From NCBI RefSeq assembly GCF_014284235.1, contig NZ_JACOGD010000002.1:496001-560000 (forward strand): DNA of 64,000 bases, read 5' to 3'. This DNA is from Cognatundibacterium curvum. Lineage in GTDB: Bacteria; Pseudomonadota; Gammaproteobacteria; Burkholderiales; Burkholderiaceae_D. A model generated the notes under the pieces. That model worked only from the letters and a program-made list of their open reading frames with translations. It had not been told where the DNA came from and ran no database searches. This document shows positions 8,363 through 16,759 of the stretch, one piece after another. A program made the position numbers and the translations under genes. Positions within the stretch are counted from its first letter, which is position 1, and every line of letters begins with the position of its first letter.

Positions 8363-10186
8363 ATGACTCTCTTTCCTCAATGCTTGCGTAATTTTCTCGG
8401 CTGGCAATATCCTGAACGGCAATTGATGGTGAGTCTGAGTTTGCCATTGGTGAAGGCCGCGGCCGCACCTGTGCTCAATGATTTGCATCAACTACAAAAA
8501 AAGCGCGAAAACGATGAACAGGATGCGGAATTCTTGCGTTTGCTGTTACAGAAGCTGCGCCAGCTGAATCGCTGTCGTCTGCGTGTTGCTGTCAGGGAAG
8601 AGTTCAACCATACGCTGGCTGCCTTGTTTTACCCGCTGGCGCAGGCAAAGCTTACGCAGTACGGTAAAGATGGTGGGGTGCCGGATAGTCAGACCCGTGC
8701 TCAGGTGCTCGAAATGCTGATCGCAAGCTGTGCTGAATTCGTCAATTCTTATATCGTCATCACCCAGTACTATCAACGATGTTCGCGTTTTCGCTATGCC
8801 AGATCCATCAAAAAGTCGGATCTGGCATCGGCCCGGGTGCTGGAATTTCTGAAACTCAAACAAAGTCTGAAAGCCTTGCGTTATCAAGAGCTGAGTCCGC
8901 GTGCCTGGGCATTTGCCAATACCCTCATGCATCAGATCGTCGCTGCCGGGCGGCAGGATGAACTCTTGTCGCCGCTGCAGCGTAGCTATGGCAGCGATAC
9001 CGAGCTGGAGACCATACGCGTGCGTGATGTGTATCTGTCGCTGCACATGGTACAGCGCTTACAGCTCAGTTACTGGCCGGTGCAATGGCAAACCTGGTTG
9101 TTGCGTTCTATCGGCCTGGGCGATTTGAAAATTGCGCTGGGCAATGCAGCCTCAGGCGCGCCTTCACGTCATACCTCGCTGGTTTATTGTGGTGATGAGC
9201 AGCCGACCCGCTTTGTGGCTGTACCCGGCCAAGCCGGGCCTGCGCCTTTGGTATTGCAGTGGGAGTCTTTGCAGCAGGCGCTGACCTCAGACCTGGCTCA
9301 GGTCTTGCGTACGCGCCGTGGGCAAGAGGTTGCTACTTTATCGCGCCATCTGAGTCTGTTTGGTCCTACTGAACGGCTGGCACTGGCGCAGTTACAGTTT
9401 GAGCGTTTCATGGCCTACTCGGACAGTGTGGAACCGAAGCTGGATCAGCAGCGAGAAGTACCGGACCTGCGCATTTTTATTGGCTTTCAAAATGTGTTTG
9501 CCTTGCTGCGCCATATTGCCAAAGGTGGTGACTGGAAGGCGGTCGGTGAGCGCATGGTGGATTTGCTAGCGCGTCATTCCGCAGTGTTTTCCGATGACGC
9601 CGAGGGCAGTGTGCAAAGCTCCTGGACCTTACGTCACCAGGATGAACAGCATCTCTGTTTATCCACTCAGGAAAGTCGCCATACCACGCAGATGCAGATT
9701 GGCGACCTGGCCGCTTTTATGCTGGAACAGGCAGACTGGCATGTGCCTAAGCTGGGTGTGATACAACGCATACTACGCCCGCAGAATGGACAACTGCTGA
9801 TTACGATTAAGTTGCTTTGTGAGAATTCACAAGCCGTTTTGATAGACAGTCAGGCCGGACAGTCTTCTGCGATCAGCCATCACAACACCGATCAGCGTTC
9901 TGCGCTAATGCCTGCAATTCTGGGCGGCCGTGAAAAGTTGACGCAACTGTTGCTGCCAGTTGGGGTGCGCACACGTGAAGAGGGGACGCTGCTACTGCAA
10001 ACGCGTCAGACTCTGGAAACTGCGCAACTGGGCCATATGATCAGCGCGAGTAAGGGATTTACGCTGTATGCCCTGCGGCGTCAGCCGCAAGCCGTGCCAG
10101 CCGTGCGCCAGGCAAAACGAGCACCAGCCATTCACACTGCGCAAGGGCTGAGCCTGAGCGAGACTGAAACGGGTTTGCTGCCATAA
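8363..10186 (+). CDS. Uncharacterised 607-residue protein, possible PilZ-like C-terminal domain
   Basis: I do not firmly recognise this protein. The N-terminal two-thirds is helical and rich in Leu, Gln and Arg, with no signal peptide or membrane segment. Residues about 435-515 have the spacing of a beta barrel (SWTLRHQDEQ, MQIGDLAAFMLEQADWHVPKLGVIQRIL, QLLITIKLLCENSQAVLI). This resembles the PilZ-like tails of large betaproteobacterial proteins that may bind cyclic-di-GMP, but the RxxxR and DxSxxG motifs of true PilZ are not visible. The start is uncertain: TTG 8357, ATG 8363 and ATG 8429 are possible and none has a good ribosome site. Repeat copy B ends just upstream. Confidence 0.65.
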   Translation: MTLFPQCLRNFLGWQYPERQLMVSLSLPLVKAAAAPVLNDLHQLQKKRENDEQDAEFLRLLLQKLRQLNRCRLRVAVREEFNHTLAALFYPLAQAKLTQYGKDGGVPDSQTRAQVLEMLIASCAEFVNSYIVITQYYQRCSRFRYARSIKKSDLASARVLEFLKLKQSLKALRYQELSPRAWAFANTLMHQIVAAGRQDELLSPLQRSYGSDTELETIRVRDVYLSLHMVQRLQLSYWPVQWQTWLLRSIGLGDLKIALGNAASGAPSRHTSLVYCGDEQPTRFVAVPGQAGPAPLVLQWESLQQALTSDLAQVLRTRRGQEVATLSRHLSLFGPTERLALAQLQFERFMAYSDSVEPKLDQQREVPDLRIFIGFQNVFALLRHIAKGGDWKAVGERMVDLLARHSAVFSDDAEGSVQSSWTLRHQDEQHLCLSTQESRHTTQMQIGDLAAFMLEQADWHVPKLGVIQRILRPQNGQLLITIKLLCENSQAVLIDSQAGQSSAISHHNTDQRSALMPAILGGREKLTQLLLPVGVRTREEGTLLLQTRQTLETAQLGHMISASKGFTLYALRRQPQAVPAVRQAKRAPAIHTAQGLSLSETETGLLP

Positions 10187-10253
10187 GTGCTAAGGTGTCC
10201 AGTCGCATTTCAGCCTGAACACTGGGCGAATGAGGGGAACTGAACAAAGAAAT

Positions 10254-10278
10254 AGCGGGGCAGCTGGCCCCGCTTTTG
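10254..10278. terminator. Terminator between convergent genes
   Basis: Hairpin AGCGGGGC/GCCCCGCT (10254-10261, 10267-10274) with a 5-base loop and a TTTT tail lies between the rightward 607-residue gene and the leftward prohibitin-family gene. Confidence 0.7.
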
Positions 10279-10310
10279 AGCAGAATTGAGCAAAATTAAG
10301 CAGAAAGATC

Positions 10311-11123
10311 TCAGCGATTTGTTTCCGCCGCCGCTTTATTGCCGATCTGCAGGAAAGGAATCACGCCACCGGTCGTGGTTGGCAGACGGCCATCCCATTT
10401 TTCTATCGCTTTAGCCTGATTTTCCACTTCACGCAAACGCAGCAGTTCCGGTGTGACTTGCTGACGTTGCAGGGCCAGCGCTTCGGCCTCAGCACGGGCG
10501 CGTGAGACTTTTTGCTTGGCTTCGACTTCTATCCTTTGCAGATCGCGCTCAGCCTTCATTTTTAACTGATCAGCGGTGGTTTTTGCTTCAATCGCTTCAT
10601 TGAAGGTCTTGCTGAAGTTGAAGTTGACTATCGAGAATTCATCCACCACCAGGCCGTGTCTGGCCATTCTTTCCTTGAGCGCCAGCACAATTTCATCACG
10701 TACCTGGGAACGTTTGGAAATCAGTTCTTCGGCGGTAAAGCGTGCAGTCACTGCTTTCACCGCTTCCTGTACGCTGGGGATAATGATGCGTTCACCCGGC
10801 TCATTGCCGAGATCACGGTAGACTGAAACCGCCGCATCGGGGCGTATGTGGTAATTGATGGCGATCTTGGTATGTACGGTCTGCAAATCCTTGGAGGCCG
10901 CATCGCCGTCGCCTTCACCTTTCTGTATCGCGACCGAGACTCTGTGCATACGCTGAGCAACTGGCCATACAAAATGCAGACCTTCGCTATACACCTGATC
11001 AGACGGTTTGCCAAAGGTGGTCAGCACACCGCGGTAACCGGCGGGTATGGTGGCGAAAGGATTTAAAATCAGGATCAGAAGCAGGACGCCGATTGCAGCG
11101 GCGATTTTGGGGAGAGCACGCAT
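10311..11123 (-). CDS. Prohibitin/SPFH-domain membrane protein
   Basis: Member of the SPFH (stomatin/prohibitin/flotillin/HflK-C) group, which forms large ring complexes at the inner membrane and often modulates proteases such as FtsH. I start it at ATG 11123 (MRALPKIAAAIG), 270 residues, with AAGGAAA upstream. A hydrophobic anchor covers about residues 6-26, the SPFH domain about 27-190, and a charged, Ala/Glu/Lys-rich coiled coil about 190-235. It has no operon partner. HflC is a possible alternative name, but hflK is absent next door, so the general prohibitin label is safer. Confidence 0.88.
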   Translation of the reverse strand: MRALPKIAAAIGVLLLILILNPFATIPAGYRGVLTTFGKPSDQVYSEGLHFVWPVAQRMHRVSVAIQKGEGDGDAASKDLQTVHTKIAINYHIRPDAAVSVYRDLGNEPGERIIIPSVQEAVKAVTARFTAEELISKRSQVRDEIVLALKERMARHGLVVDEFSIVNFNFSKTFNEAIEAKTTADQLKMKAERDLQRIEVEAKQKVSRARAEAEALALQRQQVTPELLRLREVENQAKAIEKWDGRLPTTTGGVIPFLQIGNKAAAETNR

Positions 11124-11248
11124 GATTTTCCTTGTTGATGTTGTTTGGAAAGCATGCTGAGTATAGTGAGGAACAGACAACTTAAAACGGTAATTGCATC
11201 AGCAATCCACCGTTCTGCCGGATAGTGATGTGATCACGCAACAGCTGC

Positions 11249-12193
11249 TCAGCCTTCACGATCCATGTCGGCCAGTTCTGAAGCAGGTGCCCTGTGCTTG
11301 GTGTTGCTTTGAAGCGGATCCTGATACAACCAGGGCAGCACAAATTTAGTCATTTCTGACGCCGCATGGACTGGTGCCTTAGCCTGATGCGCAACTGCAC
11401 TGCAAATCGCTTCAATCAGACACAGAGCCGCACCTTCGGAATTCGGTGAAAATTGTCGGCGGGTCTGCGCAAACAGGGTGACATTGGCCATCGACGCCAG
11501 CGGTGAACTGGGTGCATCCGTCAGGGCCAGAATCGGCACGCCTTTTTCTTTCAGCTGGCGCAGGATGGTGACTACATCATCGGCATAACGCGGGAAAGAG
11601 ATACCGATCACCAGGTCTTTTGCTGTGTACTTAAACAACTGTCTTGCCACGGTAGATGGCCCGGCGGTTCCCATCGTTGATTGTACAGTGTTGCAAAACG
11701 GATCTAAGCTGTGTGCCATCAAACCACCTAAAAATCCGCTGGCACCATAGCCGATGATATAGATGCGTTCGGCATTCAGTATCATGCGTACCGCCTGATT
11801 GCACAGCTCAGGGTCCAGCCCGCGACGGGTGGCTTCCAGATTGGTCAGATCTTCGTTCAGCGAGCCCGCGATAATCTCCGTGCTGGTGGCTGGCCGTTGT
11901 ACTTCACTGCGCAAGTTATCAATAGGCACCAGCATCGCTTCGAAACCGCTCACCAGCTCCGCACGGAACTGAGGATAGCCTTCGAAACCCAGCGCACGCG
12001 CAAAGCGATTCGCTGTTGCGACAGAAATGCCGACGGCATTGGCCAGTTCGTCTATTGACATCGTGGCTGAGCGGAACACATTGGTCAGCACATAATCGGC
12101 AGCTTTTTTATGTGCTTTCGACAGGTTCATATACACCTTGCCGATACGGGCATTAACGGTTCCACCGAGGGCTTGCTTGTCAGGACGATTCAT
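11249..12193 (-). CDS. RpiR-family transcriptional regulator (HTH + SIS)
   Basis: Regulator of 314 residues with an N-terminal RpiR helix-turn-helix (about 15-90, including MSIDELANAVGISVATANRFARALG) and a C-terminal SIS sugar-phosphate isomerase-like domain (about 130-270, with IYIIGYGASGFLGG and GISFPRYADDV). RpiR regulators usually sense phosphorylated sugars and control sugar catabolism. No sugar gene lies beside it, so its targets are unknown. An ATTTCA-n6-TGAAAT dyad sits 40-57 bases before its start and could be an autoregulatory site. Confidence 0.9.
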   Translation of the reverse strand: MNRPDKQALGGTVNARIGKVYMNLSKAHKKAADYVLTNVFRSATMSIDELANAVGISVATANRFARALGFEGYPQFRAELVSGFEAMLVPIDNLRSEVQRPATSTEIIAGSLNEDLTNLEATRRGLDPELCNQAVRMILNAERIYIIGYGASGFLGGLMAHSLDPFCNTVQSTMGTAGPSTVARQLFKYTAKDLVIGISFPRYADDVVTILRQLKEKGVPILALTDAPSSPLASMANVTLFAQTRRQFSPNSEGAALCLIEAICSAVAHQAKAPVHAASEMTKFVLPWLYQDPLQSNTKHRAPASELADMDREG

Positions 12194-12504
12194 GATGGCT
12201 GGCTTTTCCAGTGTAAGAGAAATGTAAATATAATTTCATTAATTTGAAATGTAAAGTAATGAAACGTATCAAGTCAGAGAGGTGCTTATTTCTGCCTGGA
12301 TACAGATATTCTCACCAGTAATGCTGAATTATCGCCAGATAATTTTAAATAATTCAAATATTATTTATAAAAAATTCAGAAATGCTGCGAAAAACGGCGC
12401 GTTATCCGTGAAATGTATAAGCAAATTTGAATTCTGAGGCAGGCCATCAGTTGCGGACTGCGCGTGCAACTGATGGTGAGGCAGGAAGTGAGTGTAGGAA
12501 GCGT
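12194..12504. other. AT-rich intergenic region upstream of the RpiR gene
   Basis: A 311-base, markedly AT-rich gap between the 5' end of the RpiR gene and the 3' end of mnmA. It holds the RpiR promoter and a small dyad (listed separately). I see no gene, repeat or terminator in the part next to mnmA. Confidence 0.5.
12233..12250. promoter_or_regulatory. Candidate RpiR-type operator dyad
   Basis: ATTTCA and TGAAAT arms separated by 6 bases in the AT-rich promoter region of the RpiR gene. RpiR-family proteins commonly bind such short dyads and autoregulate. The assignment is from position and symmetry only. Confidence 0.3.
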
Positions 12505-13599
12505 TTATCCAGCCTGATGAATGATGCCACCGCCGAGGCAGACATCACCGTCATACAGGACTGCAGACTGGCCAGGCGTGACTGCCCATTGCGCGTCAGG
12601 GAAATGCAGTTGGAATTGTTCGGTGTCACCGGCAAACTGGCAGGCCACATCAGGCTGGCGATAACGGGTTTTGGCCGATAACTGGGCTTGCGCAGGTGCA
12701 TAACCTGCGACCCAGCTGACTTGCGTGGCTTCCAGCTGAGCCGACAGCAGCCAGGGATGATCATGGCCCTGAACCACGTACAAGGTGTTATTCAGCACAT
12801 CTTTGCGTGCCACATACCAGGCATCGCTGCTGCCATCGGCATTTTGATGGGATTTGATGCCGCCTATGCCTATGCCTTTGCGCTGACCCAGCGTATAAAA
12901 ACTCAGCCCTACGTGCTGGCCGATGACCTTGCCTTCCGGCGTCTTGATATCACCGGGCTGATACGAGAGGTAACGGTTCAGAAACTCGCGGAATGGACGT
13001 TCGCCGATAAAACAAATACCGGTTGAGTCTTTCTTTTTCGCATTCGGCAGTTGCAGTTGTTCCGCGATTTTTCGTACTTCCGTCTTATGAATTTCACCCA
13101 GTGGGAACAGGGTATTGGCCAATTGCTTCTGATTCAGCCTGTGCAGGAAGTAACTCTGATCTTTGCTGGCATCCATCGCCTTGAGCAACTGGAATTCACC
13201 ATTCACTTCGCGCACCCGCGCATAGTGACCGGTAGCGATATAGTCAGCACCCAGCTTCATCGCATGATCGAGGAAGGCCTTGAACTTAATCTCAGCGTTG
13301 CACAGCACATCCGGATTCGGAGTGCGGCCAGCCTGGTATTCACGCAGGAATTCGGCAAACACACGGTCTTTGTATTCACTCGCGAAATTCACCGCTTCGA
13401 TATCGACGCCGACCACATCGGCGACGCTGACCGCATCGATCCAGTCTTCGCGTGTTGAGCAATATTCAGAATCGTCGTCATCTTCCCAGTTTTTCATAAA
13501 CAGACCGATGACTTCATAGCCCTGTTCCTTTAACAGCCATGCCGAGACCGAGGAATCGACCCCGCCAGACATACCGATTACTACACGTTTTTTACTCAT
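12505..13599 (-). CDS. mnmA: tRNA-specific 2-thiouridylase MnmA
   Basis: Adds sulfur to U34 of Lys, Glu and Gln tRNAs, using ATP and sulfur relayed from TusE. Full length at 364 residues. It has the PP-loop SGGVDSS at 11-17, catalytic Cys100 ([12 protein letters not shown]) and Cys195 ([10 protein letters not shown]), and the beta-barrel tail ending in [16 protein letters not shown]. Its ATG overlaps the stop of the upstream nudix gene by the ATGA arrangement, so the two are translationally coupled; the same neighbour pair occurs in enterobacteria. Confidence 0.97.
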   Translation of the reverse strand: MSKKRVVIGMSGGVDSSVSAWLLKEQGYEVIGLFMKNWEDDDDSEYCSTREDWIDAVSVADVVGVDIEAVNFASEYKDRVFAEFLREYQAGRTPNPDVLCNAEIKFKAFLDHAMKLGADYIATGHYARVREVNGEFQLLKAMDASKDQSYFLHRLNQKQLANTLFPLGEIHKTEVRKIAEQLQLPNAKKKDSTGICFIGERPFREFLNRYLSYQPGDIKTPEGKVIGQHVGLSFYTLGQRKGIGIGGIKSHQNADGSSDAWYVARKDVLNNTLYVVQGHDHPWLLSAQLEATQVSWVAGYAPAQAQLSAKTRYRQPDVACQFAGDTEQFQLHFPDAQWAVTPGQSAVLYDGDVCLGGGIIHQAG

Positions 13600-14066
13600 A
13601 ATGCGCTCGGGTGGGTAAACAGCAGCGAAAGCGGAGCACGCTTGCCGCGTAAATAATCATCCACACATTGCAGCACCAGCGGGCTGCGATGGATGTGTTC
13701 AGAGTTCAGGATATCGTTATAGCTCATCCAGACCGCTCTTAAAATGCCGTGATCCAGCGTGCGTCCGGTATCGGCGCCCGCATCACCGGTAAAGGCGAAG
13801 CGCAGATAGCTGACCTGCTCTTGCGTCACTGGGGAAGTAAACGTCGATAAATACATTCCTACCAGCGCCGTCGGCGTAAATTCGTAAGCCGTTTCTTCCA
13901 GGGTTTCACGGATCACGGCCTGTTCCAGCGATTCCTTAGGATCGAGATGGCCCGCAGGCTGATTGATGCGCACCCCGTCGGGGGTTTCTTCTTCCACCAT
14001 TAAAAAGCGGTGATTGCGCTCAATAATGGCGGCGACGGTGACAGATGGTTTCCAGATGGCAGACAT
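13596..14066 (-). CDS. nudJ: NUDIX hydrolase, phosphatase NudJ type
   Basis: Nudix hydrolase acting on nucleoside or thiamine-type diphosphates. E. coli NudJ (YmfB) hydrolyses di- and triphosphates and HMP-PP. I start it at ATG 14066 ([14 protein letters not shown]), 156 residues; a longer frame to 14123 lacks a ribosome site. The nudix box is complete: [20 protein letters not shown], followed by TAYEF. It is coupled to mnmA by a four-base overlap, as expected for nudJ. Confidence 0.92.
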   Translation of the reverse strand: MSAIWKPSVTVAAIIERNHRFLMVEEETPDGVRINQPAGHLDPKESLEQAVIRETLEETAYEFTPTALVGMYLSTFTSPVTQEQVSYLRFAFTGDAGADTGRTLDHGILRAVWMSYNDILNSEHIHRSPLVLQCVDDYLRGKRAPLSLLFTHPSAL

Positions 14067-14781
14067 AACTTCTTTCGGTAATAGAACCTGAGCTGGCACT
14101 GTCGCCCTGTCAGGGGGGCGCATTCAGCGTGTCGGTAGGGCTGACGTGGCAGGAAAATCGTACTTCAGGATCTAAGTAAGTCCGTCATTTTACTTGGCTG
14201 TCACATTTTGTGTGGCGAAGCAGCAAATTTGACTGCGCATTTGCTAATGCAAATTTTGTCTATGGGGCATTTTTTGAATGGTAAATTGTTGCGATCGCAC
14301 AATTTTGCTTTGTTTTTTATAAATATTTTTCAGGCTAAGCCTCTGTTTTGTATAAGAAAAAAATAAATTAATACGAATTGGATTGCATTGATGGTTTTCA
14401 GAAAGCTGATGAAAGTTGCAAATGATCTGAAAAAACTTCGTTTGTTCAGTCCTGCAGAATCCATGTAATATCGTTGTCGAATATGACATGTAAGATTGTG
14501 GTAAGCATACTGCGCATGTCATCAGACTGTGCCGCGGAACTTAGAATTGTCCGGTTGCGATGTACAGACTGAGGATTGGTTATCCCCAAAAGGGAATTCC
14601 GTCACGAGATTTCACAGCGGGGTAAGCCCTCAGTTTGTTGAACTGAATATGAAAGTAGGAATGGAGCCCTGATTGCGGCGGCAAACAATTGCCGGGCTCG
14701 CATATGGCTGCATTCCTGAAAGAAATTGCTTAGCGTACTAACGAGAACGATTTTATTTTTACATCATCAGGGAGCACATCT
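14067..14781. other. Long intergenic region with the pnt leader
   Basis: 715 bases without a gene between divergent nudJ and pntAA. The first half (about 14160-14480) is AT-rich and featureless to my eye and probably holds both promoters. The second half (14565-14720) has complementary arms and is described as a structured leader. A reverse frame at 14244-14522 lacks coding character. Confidence 0.55.
14565..14717 (+). promoter_or_regulatory. Candidate structured leader RNA of the pnt operon
   Basis: Several complementary arms lie in order. CAGACTGAGG (14565-14574) pairs with CCTCAGTTTG (14628-14637). GAGCCC (14664-14669) pairs with GGGCTC (14694-14699), closing a stem with GGCAA/TTGCC inside. 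AGGAATGGAGCC (14657-14668) can alternatively pair with GGCTGCATTCCT (14706-14717), 11 of 12 bases. The last two pairings compete for the same bases, which is the layout of a regulatory RNA switch. It ends about 65 bases before the pntAA start. I do not recognise a known riboswitch class. Confidence 0.4.
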
Positions 14782-15897
14782 ATGAAAATCGGCATTCCCG
14801 CCGAGACCCGGCCGGGGGAAACACGCGTTGCGGCCACCCCCGAAACCATCAAGAAGTATGTCGCCGCAAAACATCAGGTCATCGTGCAGTCTGGCGCCGG
14901 TGTGGCAGCCAGTATTACCGATGAGGCTTATCAGGCGGCAGGTGCCCAGATAGGCAGTGCAGCTGATGCATTTGGCGCAGAACTGGTCCTCAAAGTGCGT
15001 GCACCGGATGCCAGCGAACGCGCGCTCATGGCATCCGGCAGCGTGTTAGTAGGGATGCTCAATCCTTTCGATGCTGACAATATCAGCGCCATGGCAGCGA
15101 CCGGTTTGTCGGCCTTCGCGCTGGAGGCAGCACCGCGCATTACACGCGCGCAATCGCTGGATGTTCTGTCCTCTCAGGCAAACATCGCAGGCTATAAGGC
15201 GGTGATGCTGGCAGCGAACACTTACCAACGCTTTATGCCTATGCTGATGACCGCCGCCGGTACTGTAAAAGCCGCCCGCGTGCTGATTATGGGAGTAGGG
15301 GTGGCCGGCTTGCAGGCAATCGCGACCGCCAAGCGTCTGGGGGCGGTGATTGAAGCGTCCGATGTTAGACCTCCGGTCAAAGAACAAGTAGAATCTCTCG
15401 GCGCGAAATTCATTGATGTCCCCTATGAGACCGATGAGGAACGCGAAATTGCTCAAGGTGTTGGCGGCTATGCACGCCCTATGCCTGCAGCCTGGATGCA
15501 ACGCCAGGCCGCACTTGTCCATGAGCGGGCCAAACAAGCTGACATTATTATCACTACTGCTTTGATACCGGGCCGAAAAGCGCCGGTGCTGATTTCCGAA
15601 GACACGGTAAAAGCAATGAAGCCAGGCTCAGTGATCGTCGATATGGCGGTCGAGCAGGGCGGCAACTGTCCACTCTCTGAATTGGGTAAAACTGTCACCA
15701 AATACGGCGTACATATTATCGGCGAGCCAAATCTGGCTACGCTGGTTGCCGCAGATGCGTCTGCTTTGTACGCACGTAATGTGCAGGATTTTCTCAAACT
15801 GATTATCGATAAAGAAGGTGGACTGGCGATTAACCGCGAAGACGAAATTGTCGCCGCGACGCTGATGTGTGCTGCGGGTGAAATACTCAGGAAGTAG
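14782..15897 (+). CDS. pntAA: Proton-translocating NAD(P) transhydrogenase, alpha subunit part 1
   Basis: NAD(H)-binding domain I of the energy-linked transhydrogenase, which uses proton-motive force to make NADPH from NADH. 371 residues, the normal size of the split-type alpha-1 subunit. It begins MKIGIPAETRPGETRVAATPE and has the Rossmann motif GVGVAGLQAIATA near residue 172 and the mobile loop region with YARPMPAAW. A GGGAG ribosome site lies upstream of ATG 14782. It is the first gene of an operon with panD, pntAB and pntB. Confidence 0.96.
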   Translation: MKIGIPAETRPGETRVAATPETIKKYVAAKHQVIVQSGAGVAASITDEAYQAAGAQIGSAADAFGAELVLKVRAPDASERALMASGSVLVGMLNPFDADNISAMAATGLSAFALEAAPRITRAQSLDVLSSQANIAGYKAVMLAANTYQRFMPMLMTAAGTVKAARVLIMGVGVAGLQAIATAKRLGAVIEASDVRPPVKEQVESLGAKFIDVPYETDEEREIAQGVGGYARPMPAAWMQRQAALVHERAKQADIIITTALIPGRKAPVLISEDTVKAMKPGSVIVDMAVEQGGNCPLSELGKTVTKYGVHIIGEPNLATLVAADASALYARNVQDFLKLIIDKEGGLAINREDEIVAATLMCAAGEILRK

Positions 15898-15944
15898 CTG
15901 GTAAGTCAAATTTACCGAAACACGTATCAGAAAGTTGAAACACC

Positions 15945-16307
15945 ATGCAAAGAAATATGCTCCGCGCCAAAATTCATCGCGCAACTGTAACCCAGTGCGA
16001 CCTCCACTATGAAGGTTCATGTGGAATCGATGAAGATCTGCTCGATGCTGCGAATATCATCGAGAACGAACAGATCGAGCTGTATAACGTCAATAACGGT
16101 GAGCGCTTCTCCACCTATGCCATCAAAGGCAAGCGTGGCAGTGGTGAAATCTCCCTGAATGGCGCTGCAGCCCGTAGGGTGCAACTGGGCGACCTGATGA
16201 TTATTTGTACTTACGCGCCGATGACGGAAGAAGAAGCGCGTAATCACAAACCGAATGTGGTGTTTGTGAACGCAAAAAATCAGATCACCAGTTTGAAAGA
16301 GTATTGA
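15945..16307 (+). CDS. panD: Aspartate 1-decarboxylase
   Basis: Pyruvoyl enzyme that makes beta-alanine from aspartate for pantothenate and coenzyme A. 120 residues, standard length. The proenzyme self-cleaves at Gly24-Ser25 in YEGSCGID, and Tyr58 (FSTYAIKG) and the LNGAAAR segment are conserved. It sits inside the pnt operon, 47 bases after pntAA and 137 before pntAB, which is not the usual panBC context. The start may be ATG 15945 or ATG 15957 ([11 protein letters not shown]); the second matches the common family start. A long perfect hairpin follows the gene. Confidence 0.95.
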   Translation: MQRNMLRAKIHRATVTQCDLHYEGSCGIDEDLLDAANIIENEQIELYNVNNGERFSTYAIKGKRGSGEISLNGAAARRVQLGDLMIICTYAPMTEEEARNHKPNVVFVNAKNQITSLKEY

Positions 16308-16337
16308 ACCGCTATTGACTGATGCGCAAGGTGGTAA

Positions 16338-16373
16338 GCTGTGTCAGCCTGATCTGAATCAGGCTGACACAGC
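16338..16373 (+). other. Perfect 16-bp intercistronic hairpin (panD-pntAB)
   Basis: Arms 16338-16353 and 16358-16373 are fully complementary over 16 bases around a CTGA loop. No T tract follows, so it is more likely an mRNA processing or stability element than a terminator. It lies 72 bases before pntAB. Confidence 0.7.
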
Positions 16374-16444
16374 GGCTACATCAAGCGTAAGTTGGTGACG
16401 GAAATGTCTTTGCATGTCTTATTCATTTAAAAAGAGAGGACATC

Positions 16445-16759
16445 ATGGAAGTTAGTCATACCCTTACCAACCTCATCATTTTCGTGTTAGCCGTGTATGT
16501 CGGTTACCACGTGGTGTGGACTGTAACGCCTGCATTGCACACGCCATTAATGGCGGTGACAAATGCTGTTTCTGCCATCATTATCGTTGGTGCCATGCTG
16601 GCTGCCGGTCTGACTGAAGGCTTGCTGGCGCAGGTGATGGGCACCCTGGCCGTCGCGCTGGCTGCGGTGAATGTATTCGGCGGTTTTCTGGTGACCCAGA
16701 GGATGCTGGAAATGTTCAAGAAAAAAGACAATAAAGCAGCAGGCAAGGAGGGCAAATAA
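16445..16759 (+). CDS. pntAB: NAD(P) transhydrogenase, alpha subunit part 2
   Basis: Membrane subunit of 104 residues with about three transmembrane segments (roughly 8-28, 37-58 and 62-82), forming part of domain II, the proton channel. The C-terminus is basic and cytoplasmic (MFKKKDNKAAGKEGK). A GAGAGGA ribosome site precedes ATG 16445. The stop overlaps the pntB start by one base (TAATG), a coupling that fits a fixed subunit ratio. Confidence 0.93.
   Translation: MEVSHTLTNLIIFVLAVYVGYHVVWTVTPALHTPLMAVTNAVSAIIIVGAMLAAGLTEGLLAQVMGTLAVALAAVNVFGGFLVTQRMLEMFKKKDNKAAGKEGK

Noticed and set aside
14244-14522. Reverse 92-codon frame in the nudJ-pntAA gap
   Set aside because: AT-rich, no ribosome site, composition unlike the neighbouring proteins.
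14740-14760. Fur-box-like sequence AACGAGAACGATTTTATTTT before pntAA
   Set aside because: The left half resembles the hemP Fur site, but the right half loses the inverted ATTCT symmetry, and transhydrogenase is not a known Fur target.
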